From: Impatiens glandulifera
Lineage: Eukaryota > Streptophyta > Magnoliopsida > Ericales > Balsaminaceae
Assembly (NCBI RefSeq): GCF_907164915.1
Contig: NC_061863.1
Location: forward strand, 25,401,710-25,465,709
Direction: 5' to 3'
DNA: 64,000 nucleotides
Below the pieces are notes generated by a model. It did no database searches, was not told where the DNA came from, and was given only the letters and a program-made list of their open reading frames with translations. This document shows positions 11,131-20,764 of the stretch, in pieces. Made by a program: the position numbers and the translations under genes. Each line of letters begins with the position of its first letter. The stretch's first letter is position 1.

Positions 11131-12790
11131 GTACATACACCAAAATCGCTAAGTTTTCTTTATATTTATGAAACCCTAGAATTACGTATGCACTATGATG
11201 TCATTATTTCGTTCATATTTCGGAAACCCTACTCCTAAAATATCACGTTCAATGAAAATCATTCGTATTTAGGAAAACCTACTTAGGGTTAGGTTTAATT
11301 ACGGTTTTGTATATTATTTTCACGAAACCCTAGTTACTGATGTAGGAAAAACTTATTTTTGTTACTAACGAAGCATATTTTTTGAATGTGTAGACAACAA
11401 ATAGCGAAATCGTACCAAGCACTATAGGAAAAGAATGATTTTTTTGCCTCAATGAATTATCTTATGAAGATAAAGTATTCTCCGCTACAATCTTCTCGCA
11501 AAATGATATTTGATGGGAGTGGCATCGAAGTTTCTTTGTGATCTTTGGGATGATGTAATGCAACATTGGATCTCTTGAAGTGTGTAGCGATTTGTTATTG
11601 TACATCTGTGATTTCTAACCATCGTCGAGTTTTTGTAGATTCGGGTAAACCATATCTATAAGAGATTGTTCATCTTCTTTTATGTTTTTAATCATCTTCT
11701 CAAAGTGTCTGGATGAAGCCGTCTGTGCTGTTAATCTAAACATTCTTTTCGTATTTCTTAACAGGTACAATGTCGACTTTCTTTAACAACTATTGCGACA
11801 AAACACTCCATATCATTCATTATTCATCAACATTTTTACTACTCATAACTACTAATAATATATCTGGACCCTTGGATCCCTTGAAGCGTGTAACTATTTA
11901 TTGTTGGGTATCTGCGATTTCTCCGATACAAATTGTCCGTCATGTTTTTGTCTTCTTTCTGCAAATTCGTTTACAATATAGAACATATTTTAGTATGTTT
12001 GCTTGAATAGCCAAGTGCGATTCTAGTTAAGTGTTATAATGTTTTTCTTAGTGTCAAATAGTTATAATTGATATTTGCTAATTAATCGTCTACATCTTAA
12101 TTTCAGGTGCCTCCAACACTCAGATTTGTATTAGACTGTGAAATGTCGGATTATTTGATGATAAATTATTTAATTTCACAGGTTAATGTTGTCATATCTT
12201 TTAATTACCTAATTTTTTCCAATGGAGTTGTTAATGGATAACTCGTATACAACTTGTTTTTGTTTCTGTTTATGCAGATTATTGGTGAAATATCTATGTT
12301 ATGAGCAACATTTAAAGCGATAAAATTCATTGGATCTACAGTTGAAAGTCTAACGGTAAGTTGATCAAAAATTTTCACGAGATCGGAGTATACAAATTTC
12401 GTTCATTGGTAATCTAGTACTTTTTGTTTGTCTTGTTTTTATAAAGATGGAAGAGATGATGACATTGTGTAACATGGTTGTTGAAGCTTGAGGAAAAAAC
12501 AGAGTTGTACCTGTTGATTCAACCACGCATGAGTACCTTAAGGTCAATTATTTTATATGGATGTTTTTGGTTATTTGTAGAACAAAATGATCATTTAGCG
12601 GTATGTTACAACAATTCTGTCAAAATATGCAAGCCAAAAAGACCCAAGACACTGTAAACTTTATTGAATTTGATTGTTAAATTTGAGTTTGTGTTGACTA
12701 AGATCTATATATAATTTTTACCTTGTCATCTAATCAGGATAGGACTTTTGTGCTGTATGAAGAAATTTACAGTGATGATCAAGCTAGGTA
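11128..12790 (+). pseudogene. Intron-bearing gene remnant, left half of the element
   Basis: I do not recognise the product. Exon-like blocks with AG/GT borders are visible. An acceptor near 11393 gives, after the ATG, MTTNSEIVPSTIGKE and a stop. Another block after TTTCAG near 12107 encodes VPPTLRFVLDCEMSDYLMI and ends CACAG|GTTAATG. A block after TGCAG near 12279 encodes IIGEISML-stop-ATFKAIKFIGSTVES and ends ACG|GTAAG. A block at about 12728 encodes DRTFVLYEEIYSDDQAR before a stop. In-frame stops indicate decay. It could be a captured host gene or the remains of an element gene. Confidence 0.35.
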
Positions 12791-12829
12791 ATCAATCCCC
12801 TTGTGGACACATTTAAAGAACGTGCATAT

Positions 12830-13620
12830 TATCATATTCAACAAAAATTGCGTTAAAATCAAGATCGTCGGCATGTCTGCCATAGTCGCACGATTTAGTT
12901 AATTTGGTAGTCAGTTATGGGAAATGTAGTCGGAGTAAAGCCATCAACATGTCTGGCACGTTCGGCACGACCAACACATATGGCACGTTCGACACATCGG
13001 GGAAAATCCTCTAGCGCGGTTGAAAGACGTCTTTCTTCACCCGTTTGTTCGTCGCCCTACCTCCTGTAGTTTGCTGTGACAGTCTCCGCCTTGCCCTGGT
13101 GTATGTGTAGTATGTTCCTTTGATGTTGTGTAGGTGCAGTTACAGATCTTTGGGGTGCAGTCCTGCAGTCCGACTACCCTTCCTAGAGACATGGATCTCG
13201 CATGCTGCTGCTAGTTGAGTTCCTTTTCAGGTGCTAGAGTTTTGGTGCAGGTGTTGGATCAGTCCTTCGTTGAATAGGTGCATGTGTAGTTCATCCCTGA
13301 TGTATGCTGTTTGCTGCAGGTTGTAGGTTGTGCGACTGTTGTGTATTGTGCAGACCGTAGGTTTTGCTGGTGCAGTCGTAGTTCATCCCTACTGTTTGTG
13401 GTATGTTGCAGGTGTTGATTCTTCATCTGCTTGTGAAGTGTCTGTTGTTGTACTATGTGAGATTGTGTAGGTGCGGTTGCTTGTTCTTGTGCGGTTTGCA
13501 GGTCTTGCGGTTGTTGGTATTGTGCAGGCCGCAGACTTTCTGGTGCAAGTCTACTAGTAGTCTGATTTTAGATGTAGTTTACGGTCGGTTGCCTCACTGT
13601 GGTTAAAGATTGCAGTCGGA
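12830..13620 (+). other. GC-richer block dense in TGCAGGT/GTGCAGT words
   Basis: It is unlike its AT-rich surroundings. 12860-13030 has repeated GGCACGTTCGGCACG and GGCATGTCTG phrases. 13060-13600 repeats GTGCAG, GTTGCAGGT, GTGTAGGTGC and TAGTTCATCCCT without a fixed period. It may be a degenerate minisatellite inside the large element. No coding frame was convincing. Confidence 0.45.
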
Positions 13621-14879
13621 GCTTTCCTTAGATTTAACCCTTTTTAATTTTGTAAATTAGAAATTGCAATCTTTTAGCATAATTGTAGAATTGCCAACAT
13701 GACTAAAGAAAAGGGAAATGGTTTTTTTCTAAAAAAACATTTTGGCTATAAGAAGCTCAATTAGTGAATTTTTATAGAACACTGCGAAACGCTTGAATGA
13801 ATAAACAAGAAGAAGAACAACAACAAACTAATAATCTCATCAATCACAAAATCATTCAAATTAACGTCTTATTAAAACCTCATCTAGATCTCTTAGTTCC
13901 TGAGGAGACCGAAAAGAGACACGAACTAGAATGAAAATAAACACGAACAAGGGCATCCATCAGCTCTTGATGCTCCTCAAAAAGTTCAGAAACTGATTGT
14001 TGAATTGAATATTTCATTTGTTTCATAGAGGTTTCTCAATGCTTCTTCAAATACATTATTGCATGAACTCTTCACCCATTCGTCCAGCAGCTCCACAAAC
14101 ATTATGACTTTTTTGAATTAAATATGAAAAAGAATAAGCATTCATTCTCATATGTCAGACAAGGTTATGGCTGTGATCCAAATGTAAGAATCTTCTTGTT
14201 TCTCTAATTGGTTGTACAATGAAAAAGAAAGAATTATACCCAAAAACTAAAATACGAACAGATTTGCAATTAAACAGTAAAAGACCTTTTTTTATTCATA
14301 AAAGTGAACTAGAAATCTTTTAAACATATTTTTTTTCTGAAACAACAAAGTAAAAGAAACCAAACATTTGCTTTACTGTTGTCTTGTTTATTGCTATCAA
14401 TAAAATGGTGTACATCCATCCATCCATAAGAGTAACCGCCTTAACCTCTTCTTCCACCCCACTGTTGTTGCTGCTATCGCCTGTTGCTGTTTTATTCAAA
14501 TCCACCATTTCTTCTTCCTCTATTATTACTGTTATTTTACTTCGCCAAATCCTTCATCATCATCTCCTCCTTCATTTTTGCAAACCGTGAATATAGTGTT
14601 TGAAGCATTTACTTCCCTAATATGTTCACTTCTGGCTTCGGCTACTGCTGCTACAATATATATAAACAAGCAACAATAAATCTCAACGAATGAATACATG
14701 GAAATTACAACTTAATATTAATTCTCTAGTTTACAACAGTGAGACAAACCTTCACAAAGAAGCTTCTATTTCCAATGTTCTTATAAACTAGTAAAGCCCC
14801 AAATCTACAAACATATAAATACACCAATTGATAAAACAAAAGGAACTTATAAACATAACATGAATGAATATATGAGTCA
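13621..14879. other. Centre of the large element, no gene recognised
   Basis: This is AT-rich sequence with short open frames of low-complexity composition (Ser/Leu-rich). No domain or repeat was identified. Confidence 0.45.
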
Positions 14880-16634
14880 ATAATACATTGACTTGTTTGT
14901 ATTATTATTAACAGCTCTACTTCTGTTATAGGCTCTACCACGTGTAGGCATATAAGTGATGACCGCTTTTTTAGCAGTTTCAGTTGCCAAAGGAAATTTA
15001 TTACCTTGAAAATTCGATCTCTTTTGGGCAGGAGTTCCTTCCATGAAAAAGAAAAGTCTTTCAAAATACAGAATAGTGACAAATATCAATTATGTCATGC
15101 CAATTATTTAAAGAAACAATCAAACACATGAGTAAATTGTTAAACCTGTCGGATAGATGATCTTGATTCAATGAAATGTCGAGCCTTCAAAGATTTGTCT
15201 TGAGCAGCCTGATTTGAAGTCTTTTGGTTTCTATTTTGCAAAGGAATAAGCATACAAATTAAGTATCTAAAAATAACAACAAACCTTTTAAGTTTACAGA
15301 GAAATAACTAACCGAAATTCGTTGGTTCTTAGCTTTATGTGGACCTTTTTTTGACATTTTGATGATATCCTCTGAGAACACATAATATCAAAAACACCAA
15401 ATAAGTATTCTGTGAAATTGATAATGAATTGACAGAGATTATAATAGTTTGTTCACCTAATGACATGTTCATTTTTTTTCTGTCATAGCTATGCTTCACT
15501 TGTTAGAGGTTTAATTGACATCTGAAAAAGAAATCAAGTTAAAGAACCAATCAGATAAACATGCAACACTTTAACCACAAATTCATCAATAAACGCAAGC
15601 ATTATCATAACTAAAGATATGCAAAATTTCAATGAATAAAAAGAGTGTACACAGTTTCACTACTAAAGAATCAACTATATATAAAGTCGTAAATTGAAAT
15701 TCATCAGGCTTAATCTAGAGTAGTATAGGGAACATCTCATTAAAAATTGTTGTAGCATGACATTTATGTCCATGTATTATTTGCATCCTATCATTTTCTA
15801 TTAACAAAAATTGTAAGTGAGAATGAGTTTGTGAAGATGATTCATGAACATAGATAGATATATACCTATTCAAGGCAACATAATCGAAGGTTAGTTGAAG
15901 AGAATTCAAGAACTTCATCATTCAAGAAATTATTAACTTTATATGCAACTATTGTACTAACCATAACTTTACTTATGTATTCTTTCAAAGTTTTCACCTC
16001 CATTGCTACTTCCACCATTCAATACCTAAAAGAAATACAAAAATGATTTAATAATCTATTATAATGTTCTGTTATTATTGAAGAGATGAAGTAGACAAAA
16101 CTGCATCTTTGTAGAGAGACTTGATATACCTAAAGTAGATCATTATTGATAACAGATATCTAATAAAAATGACAGACAAACAGACATAACGATCTTGTCT
16201 TACATATGTCTCTGAGAATCGCAGTAAAATAAATAATAAACATTCACTATACCCTAAATTCCCACATATCTCACAACATATATACTCATTCTCCTGTCCA
16301 TGATAATTGATTGGGGAAAAAATTCATTCTTTGCCTATAGTGTTTGGGACGATTTCATTGTTTGTTGCCTGCACAGTCAAAAAATATGCTTCGTTAATAA
16401 CAAAAATAAGTTTTTCCTACATCAGTAACTAGGGTTTCGTGGAAATAATATACAAAACCGTAATTAAACCTAACCCTAAGCAGGTTTTCCTAAATACGAA
16501 GGTTTTTCATTCAACATGACATTTTCGGAGTTAGGTTTCCGAAATATGAATGAAATAACGACCTCATTGTACGTACATAATCCTAGGTTTTCATAAATAT
16601 AAAGAAAATTTAGCGATTTTGGTGTACGTACCAT
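14880..16634 (-). pseudogene. Intron-bearing gene remnant, right half of the element
   Basis: I do not recognise the product. On the minus strand, ATG|GTACGT at 16634 could splice to GCAACAAACAATGAAATCG near 16375, giving MATNNEIVPNTIGKE-stop. Further in are MSKKGPHKAKNQRIS (about 15360-15315, followed by GTTAG), a block encoding NQKTSNQAAQDKSLKARHF (about 15230-15150, followed by GTTTAAC), and one encoding GTPAQKRSNFQGNKFPLATE (about 15040-14980). The borders look like plant introns and the peptides are basic and polar. It converges with the left-half remnant. Confidence 0.35.
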
Positions 16635-16800
16635 TTTCGAGACTGATTTTTGATCTTCTTGGCAAAAAAATTTCTGGTAGATGGGAGCTAGATTCGAATC
16701 GCCGTGAAAGGTGGCAAAAGCTTGAAGAGATAAATGAATCAAAAGGAAGTTTTTATAATATAAAATGATATTAGGGTTTATATATATATATTATTATAAA
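16632..16800 (-). promoter_or_regulatory. Inward promoter and 5' leader in right arm
   Basis: This is the mirror copy of the left-arm promoter: telo-box-like AAACCCTAAT, a TATA-like box, a leader (here without the long CT run) and ATG at 16634-16632 followed by GTACGT, a consensus plant 5' splice site. Confidence 0.55.
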
Positions 16801-17109
16801 AGAATTTGCAGCGGGAAAAAAAATGTTTTGATCGTTCATTAAGTGATTTTAAATTCACAAATATTAAAATATAAGTGAAGATAGCTTCACTAGGTTGCGC
16901 TGACAAAATCTGGAGTGAAGTAAGCTTCACTAGTTGGCGCGTTTGTTTTAATTCTCCAATGGGTTTAAATACATGAATAAATAAATATTTTTCAAGAATG
17001 CTAAAATGTCTTTACATGGATGTGTTGGAGATTTTACATGAAACTCTAGGCATATAAACTAATTGAAGCAAAGTAAGCTTCACTAAAAAGCGCAACTCTT
17101 CGGTCCGTT

Positions 17110-17990
17110 TTACATGGTGCTTGGAGTGAAGTATGGTTCACTTCTGTTTTACATGGCGCTTGGAGCGAAGTATTCTTCACTTCCATTTTACATGGTGCTT
17201 GGAGCGAAGTATGTTTCACTTCCATTTTACAACAATACTTGAAGCGAAGTATGCTTCACTTCCATTTTACATGGTGCTTGGAGCGAAGTATGCTTCACTT
17301 CCGTTTTACATGGCGCTTGGAGCGAAGTATGCTTCACTTCTGTTTACATGGCATTTGAAGTGAAGTATGCTTCACTAAAAAGCGCATCTCTTCAGTCCGT
17401 TTTACATGGCGTTTGGAACGAAGTATGATTCACTTCCATTTTACATGGCGCTTGGAGCAAAGTATGCTTCATTTCCGTTTTACAACAATACTTGGAGAGA
17501 AGTATGCTTCACTTCCATTTTATATGGTGCTTGGAGCGAAGTATGCTTCATTTCCGTTTTACATGGCGCTTGGAGCGAAGTATGTTCCACTTTCGTTTTA
17601 CATGGCGTTTGAAGTGAAGTATGCTTCATTGAAAACAACCTCTCCACATTCTCTAATGTGTTTATATACATGAATGAATAAATGTTTTTACATGAACGCT
17701 AAAATATATTTACATTGATGTGTTAGAGGTTTTACACGAACCTCTAGGCATATAAACTAATTGAAGCGAAGTATGCTTCATTGAAAAGCGCTTTTCTTCA
17801 ATCTGTTTTACATGGCACTTGGAGTGAAGTATGCTTTACTGAAAAGCGCATCTCTACAGTCCGTTTTACATAACGTTTGGAGCGAAGTATGCTTCACTTC
17901 TGATTTACATGACTCTTGGTGTGAAGTAAGTTTCACTTAAAAGCGCATCTCTTCAGTCCGTTTTATATGGTTCCTGGAGCGAAGTATGCT
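17110..17990 (-). repeat. 39-bp tandem array in right arm
   Basis: These are the same units as in the left arm, inverted: TTACATGGCGCTTGGAGCGA then AGTATGCTTCACTTCCGTT. The densest run is 17130-17630. Unit number and sequence of variants differ from the left arm, so the arms have not been fully homogenised. Confidence 0.85.
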
Positions 17991-18388
17991 TTACTTAATA
18001 CCGTATCTTTACATTCCGTTAACGGTGTTTGGGGTGAACCCGTAATGAAATCCGGGTTCCAGATTCTCTCTCCCTTCCTTTCAACCCAACTTTCATATAT
18101 TAATATATTAATGCTTCTATATTTTGATTGGTCCGCAACAGGGGAACACCCTATTCGGTAACAGAAGATCTAGAGAGTTATTTAGATAGTCTCTAATCAA
18201 ACCATATACAACCTTGAATTAAATATTTAGAGATAAAAAAATATCTGCATAGATTTTGTATTGTTAAGAATATTTATTGTGTTAATTGAATGATAAGAAA
18301 TTTTGAGTCATCACTTATTATTATTATTATATTTTCTTACACTTTATTTTAATTAAAAACATCATATTAAAGGGTAGGTTGGTGTTTT

Positions 18389-20149
18389 GTTGGGTCAAAT
18401 TATTTTGACTATGTGTTGAAATAATTAAACTATTGGGATTTTGATGATGAAATGATTTATGAGTTTTGATGCAGGTGTATCGAAATCACATTTCAATGAG
18501 ATTTGGCCCTAATGAGGATCATTAGACCGATTTTGGCATTAGATGCATAGAATTAGACGTGCAATCTAACTCAGCGGAGTTAGATGTGTAGTCTAATGAA
18601 TGTATAAAATTAGACGTGTAGTCTAACTCAGCGGAGTTAGACGTGCAGTCTAATGAATGCATATAATTAGACGTGCAGTCTAACTCAGCGGAGTTAGACG
18701 TGCAGTCTAATGTATGCATAAAATTAGACGTGCAGTCTAACTCAGCGGAGTTAGACGTGCAGTCTAATGAATGCATAGAATTAAACGTGCAGTCTAACTC
18801 AGCGGAGTTAGACGTGTAGTCTAATGTATACGGAATTAGACATATAGACTAATGTATACGGAATTAGGCGTATAGTCTAATGTATGCGGAATTAGACGTG
18901 CAGTCTAACTCAGTGGAGTTAGACGTGCAATCTAATACATTTGCGGAATTAGACGTGCAGTCTAACTCAGTGGAGTTAGACGTGCAGTCTAATGAATTGT
19001 GAAAGTTAGATGTAAGTCTAACTCCTTCAGATTAGTCTGAGGTAGAACCGGAATTAGACGTGCAGTCTAATGGTTTGTAACAATTAGACATGTAGTCTAA
19101 TTGATGAAAGTTAGACGTAAGTCTAACTCCTTCAGATTAGTCTGAAGTGATTGTAATTAAACGTAAGTCTAATTCCATTAGACTAGGTGATCTAATGGAC
19201 TCTGTTATTAGACGGGGACGTTTGATTTCATTAGACGAGGTCGTCTAACTGAAATGCGTCTAATGCTAAGCTTAAGCAGTATGCTTGAAGCTAGCACTCG
19301 CCTACCCACGAGCTATAGCTGTACCCTACTCCTGCTCCACTTTATAGTGAAGATTAGTACAACAACTATATGCAACCAACCAACGAATGACACGTAAGAG
19401 AATTTTCTTCATATTACTTGTTTTGTAGGTACATCTCTGATGAAATATTCTGCGCACTACCAGTGGTGTACGACCACGATCCTTGTGCTTAGAACCTGCT
19501 GTGTACAATGGAGGCTTTCCAATGGATGAGTGCCACGTATCATTCTAAAAAGATTCGACCGTTAGTCTCTGCCCAGTATTTATCAGATCCTAAGGACAAC
19601 GGAAGAACAACTAGTTTTTACAATCTGTCTAACTTACGAACAAATAATCTTGCTTACTGATATTTCGGAGAGAGAAATCCAGCCTTTCAATACAGATCCT
19701 GTGAATCTGCATTCCTGATTGTACTATGTGTGAATCAAGAGAGAGCTAGAATTAAAAACACCTTTAGCTGAGTGATATTCTTCATCTTGTAAATTGAACA
19801 GAGTGTGTTCTGTTTAATAGTGAGATAAGTGTGTGCAAACTGTATTTGATTCTAATCATATTATAGTGAATCCTTCTAGTGGTTGGAAGAAGGAGTGACG
19901 TAGGAGAGTTTCTCCGAACATCCATAAACAAACGGCTATGTTCTTTCATTTCTGTCATCTTTTCATTCTTCATCTTGAGCTTCAAACCCAAATAAACAAA
20001 TCTGCATTGAATCTGTTTCAAGTGTTTACAAAAGTTTGCGTAGAATAGAAAGAGAATTAAATCATTAACAAGATTTATTTCAAACCGTTTTTCACAAGTC
20101 TTCATCAATAGCCAGACCCCCCTCTCTATCGATAAAGCCGATCCTATCA
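18389..20149 (+). mobile_element. Solo LTR of copia family 1
   Basis: It starts TGTTGGGTCAAATTATTTTGAC and ends GATCCTATCA, the same ends as LTRs at 26893-28486 and 61209-62685. It is bounded by a perfect 5-bp duplication TGTTT (18384-18388 and 20150-20154), and no primer site follows. It is therefore a solo LTR left by recombination between the two LTRs of an inserted element. It includes the hairpin minisatellite, and near 19868-19925 a conserved stem-loop region. Confidence 0.9.
18545..19260 (+). repeat. Hairpin minisatellite in solo LTR
   Basis: About twenty or more copies of GTTAGACGTGCAGTCTAAC or A/T variants (ATTAGAC...GTCTAAT) are separated by short linkers such as TCAGCGGA and TGAATGCATAAA. 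Each unit is an inverted repeat, GTTAGAC / GTCTAAC around GTGCA. The same array type occurs in the other two family-1 LTRs with different unit numbers and linkers. Confidence 0.9.
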
Positions 20150-20154
20150 TGTTT

Positions 20155-20625
20155 GTTGATATATTAGTTATAATTTATAAATAATTGAGACGAGTTATAA
20201 AAATTTGGTCTAAAGATTCTAGTTAATCGAAAATGTATATTTTGGAACTCAATTAGAGTACAAAATATAACTAAATTTGAAGGATAAATTTTAACTTTAA
20301 GAAAATAAATCCATATTTTTCTTCTTAAATGATGAATTTGCATAAAACATAGGATTGATGTAGTGATAATTGTCATTTCTTGAATTTGATACAGATTGAA
20401 GTGAACTTGGAAAATACTAACATTTGAAGTGTGTTAGTGTGTTAGTGTTACGAATAAAAAGATTTTCAGAAGTTCCGTTTCTCCAATAGTTGGAGACAAC
20501 TATATATAAATAAGAAATTCTAAACCCTAATGCGAGCCTTAATGTATATGGACCTTAATATATACTTAACATCCCTAAAATATAAATACTATACAATATT
20601 TACCCATTATTCTTAACCCTCCCCC
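20155..20625 (-). mobile_element. LTR portion of a minus-strand copia fragment
   Basis: On the minus strand the end of an RNase H reading frame is followed by GAGGGGGAGGG, a polypurine tract, and then GTTAAGAATAATGGGTAAAT. This is the usual start of a short copia LTR (first base changed). The outer LTR limit is not clear; GTTACGAATAAAAAG at about 20447 may mark it. The rest up to 20154 is AT-rich. Confidence 0.55.
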
Positions 20626-20750
20626 TCAAGTTGGCGCAAAAATATTTATCATGCCTAACTTGTTTATAATGAGAACAAAATATCTACTACTAAGACCCTT
20701 AGTTAAGACATCGGCTAGTTGATCACCAATCTTTACATAAGGGGTAGATA
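20626..20750 (-). pseudogene. C-terminal end of copia RNase H (truncated)
   Basis: Minus-strand residues TPYVKIGDQLADVLTKGLSS then LGMINIFAPT-stop match the last about 40 residues of Ty1/copia pol (DQLADxxTKxL and the LGMxxxxAPT end). The frame is lost at about 20750, where plus-strand gag of element A begins, so this piece is cut by a rearrangement or deletion. Confidence 0.8.
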
Positions 20751-20764
20751 GGAGACTACTATAA

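Larger units (their letters stand above)
9576..11465 (+). repeat. Left inverted arm
   Basis: It aligns with the reverse complement of 16298-18172 from TAGATCTTCTG to about CAATGAATTATC. Differences are scattered substitutions and a different order or number of the tandem units. Order from outside: unique tip (9576-9770), unit array (to about 10660), AT-rich link with GCCTA..GGTTCATGTAAAA phrases, then TATA and 5' leader. Confidence 0.88.
9576..18172. mobile_element. Large foldback / Mutator-like element with 1.88-kb inverted arms
   Basis: The sequence 9576-11465 reappears in reverse complement at 16298-18172. The two ends start TAGATCTTCTG and continue with GGTGTTCCCCTGTTGCG on each side. 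The arms consist of a unique tip, a block of tandem 39-bp units, and an inner unique part with a promoter and first exon facing inward. The 4.8-kb centre has exon-like remnants on both strands. Long arms built of subrepeats are typical of foldback elements and of some plant MULEs (FARE type). No transposase domain was recognised. The palindromic AGATCT at both tips blurs the exact end, and no clean 9-bp duplication could be read. Confidence 0.8.
16298..18172 (-). repeat. Right inverted arm
   Basis: This is the reverse-complement partner of the left arm. Its outer tip includes CCGTTAACGGTGTTTGGGGTG and GGTCCGCAACAGGGGAACAC, both also present in the left tip. Confidence 0.88.

Noticed and set aside
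14726..15082. 118-codon minus frame, hydrophobic and Leu/Tyr-rich
   Set aside because: It overlaps a more gene-like frame (GTPAQKRSNFQGNK block with intron borders), and its composition is what AT-rich non-coding DNA gives.
18522..18776. 84-codon minus frame rich in LDCTSNSAE repeats
   Set aside because: It is a translation of the LTR hairpin minisatellite, not a protein gene.
18545..19260. CRISPR-like regular repeats
   Set aside because: Spacers are short, repetitive and not unique; the host is a plant; the array lies inside an LTR and recurs in two more LTRs.
18389..20149. LTR taken as the 5' LTR of element A
   Set aside because: It has its own perfect TGTTT duplication on both sides, no primer site follows, and a minus-strand copia fragment separates it from gag of A.
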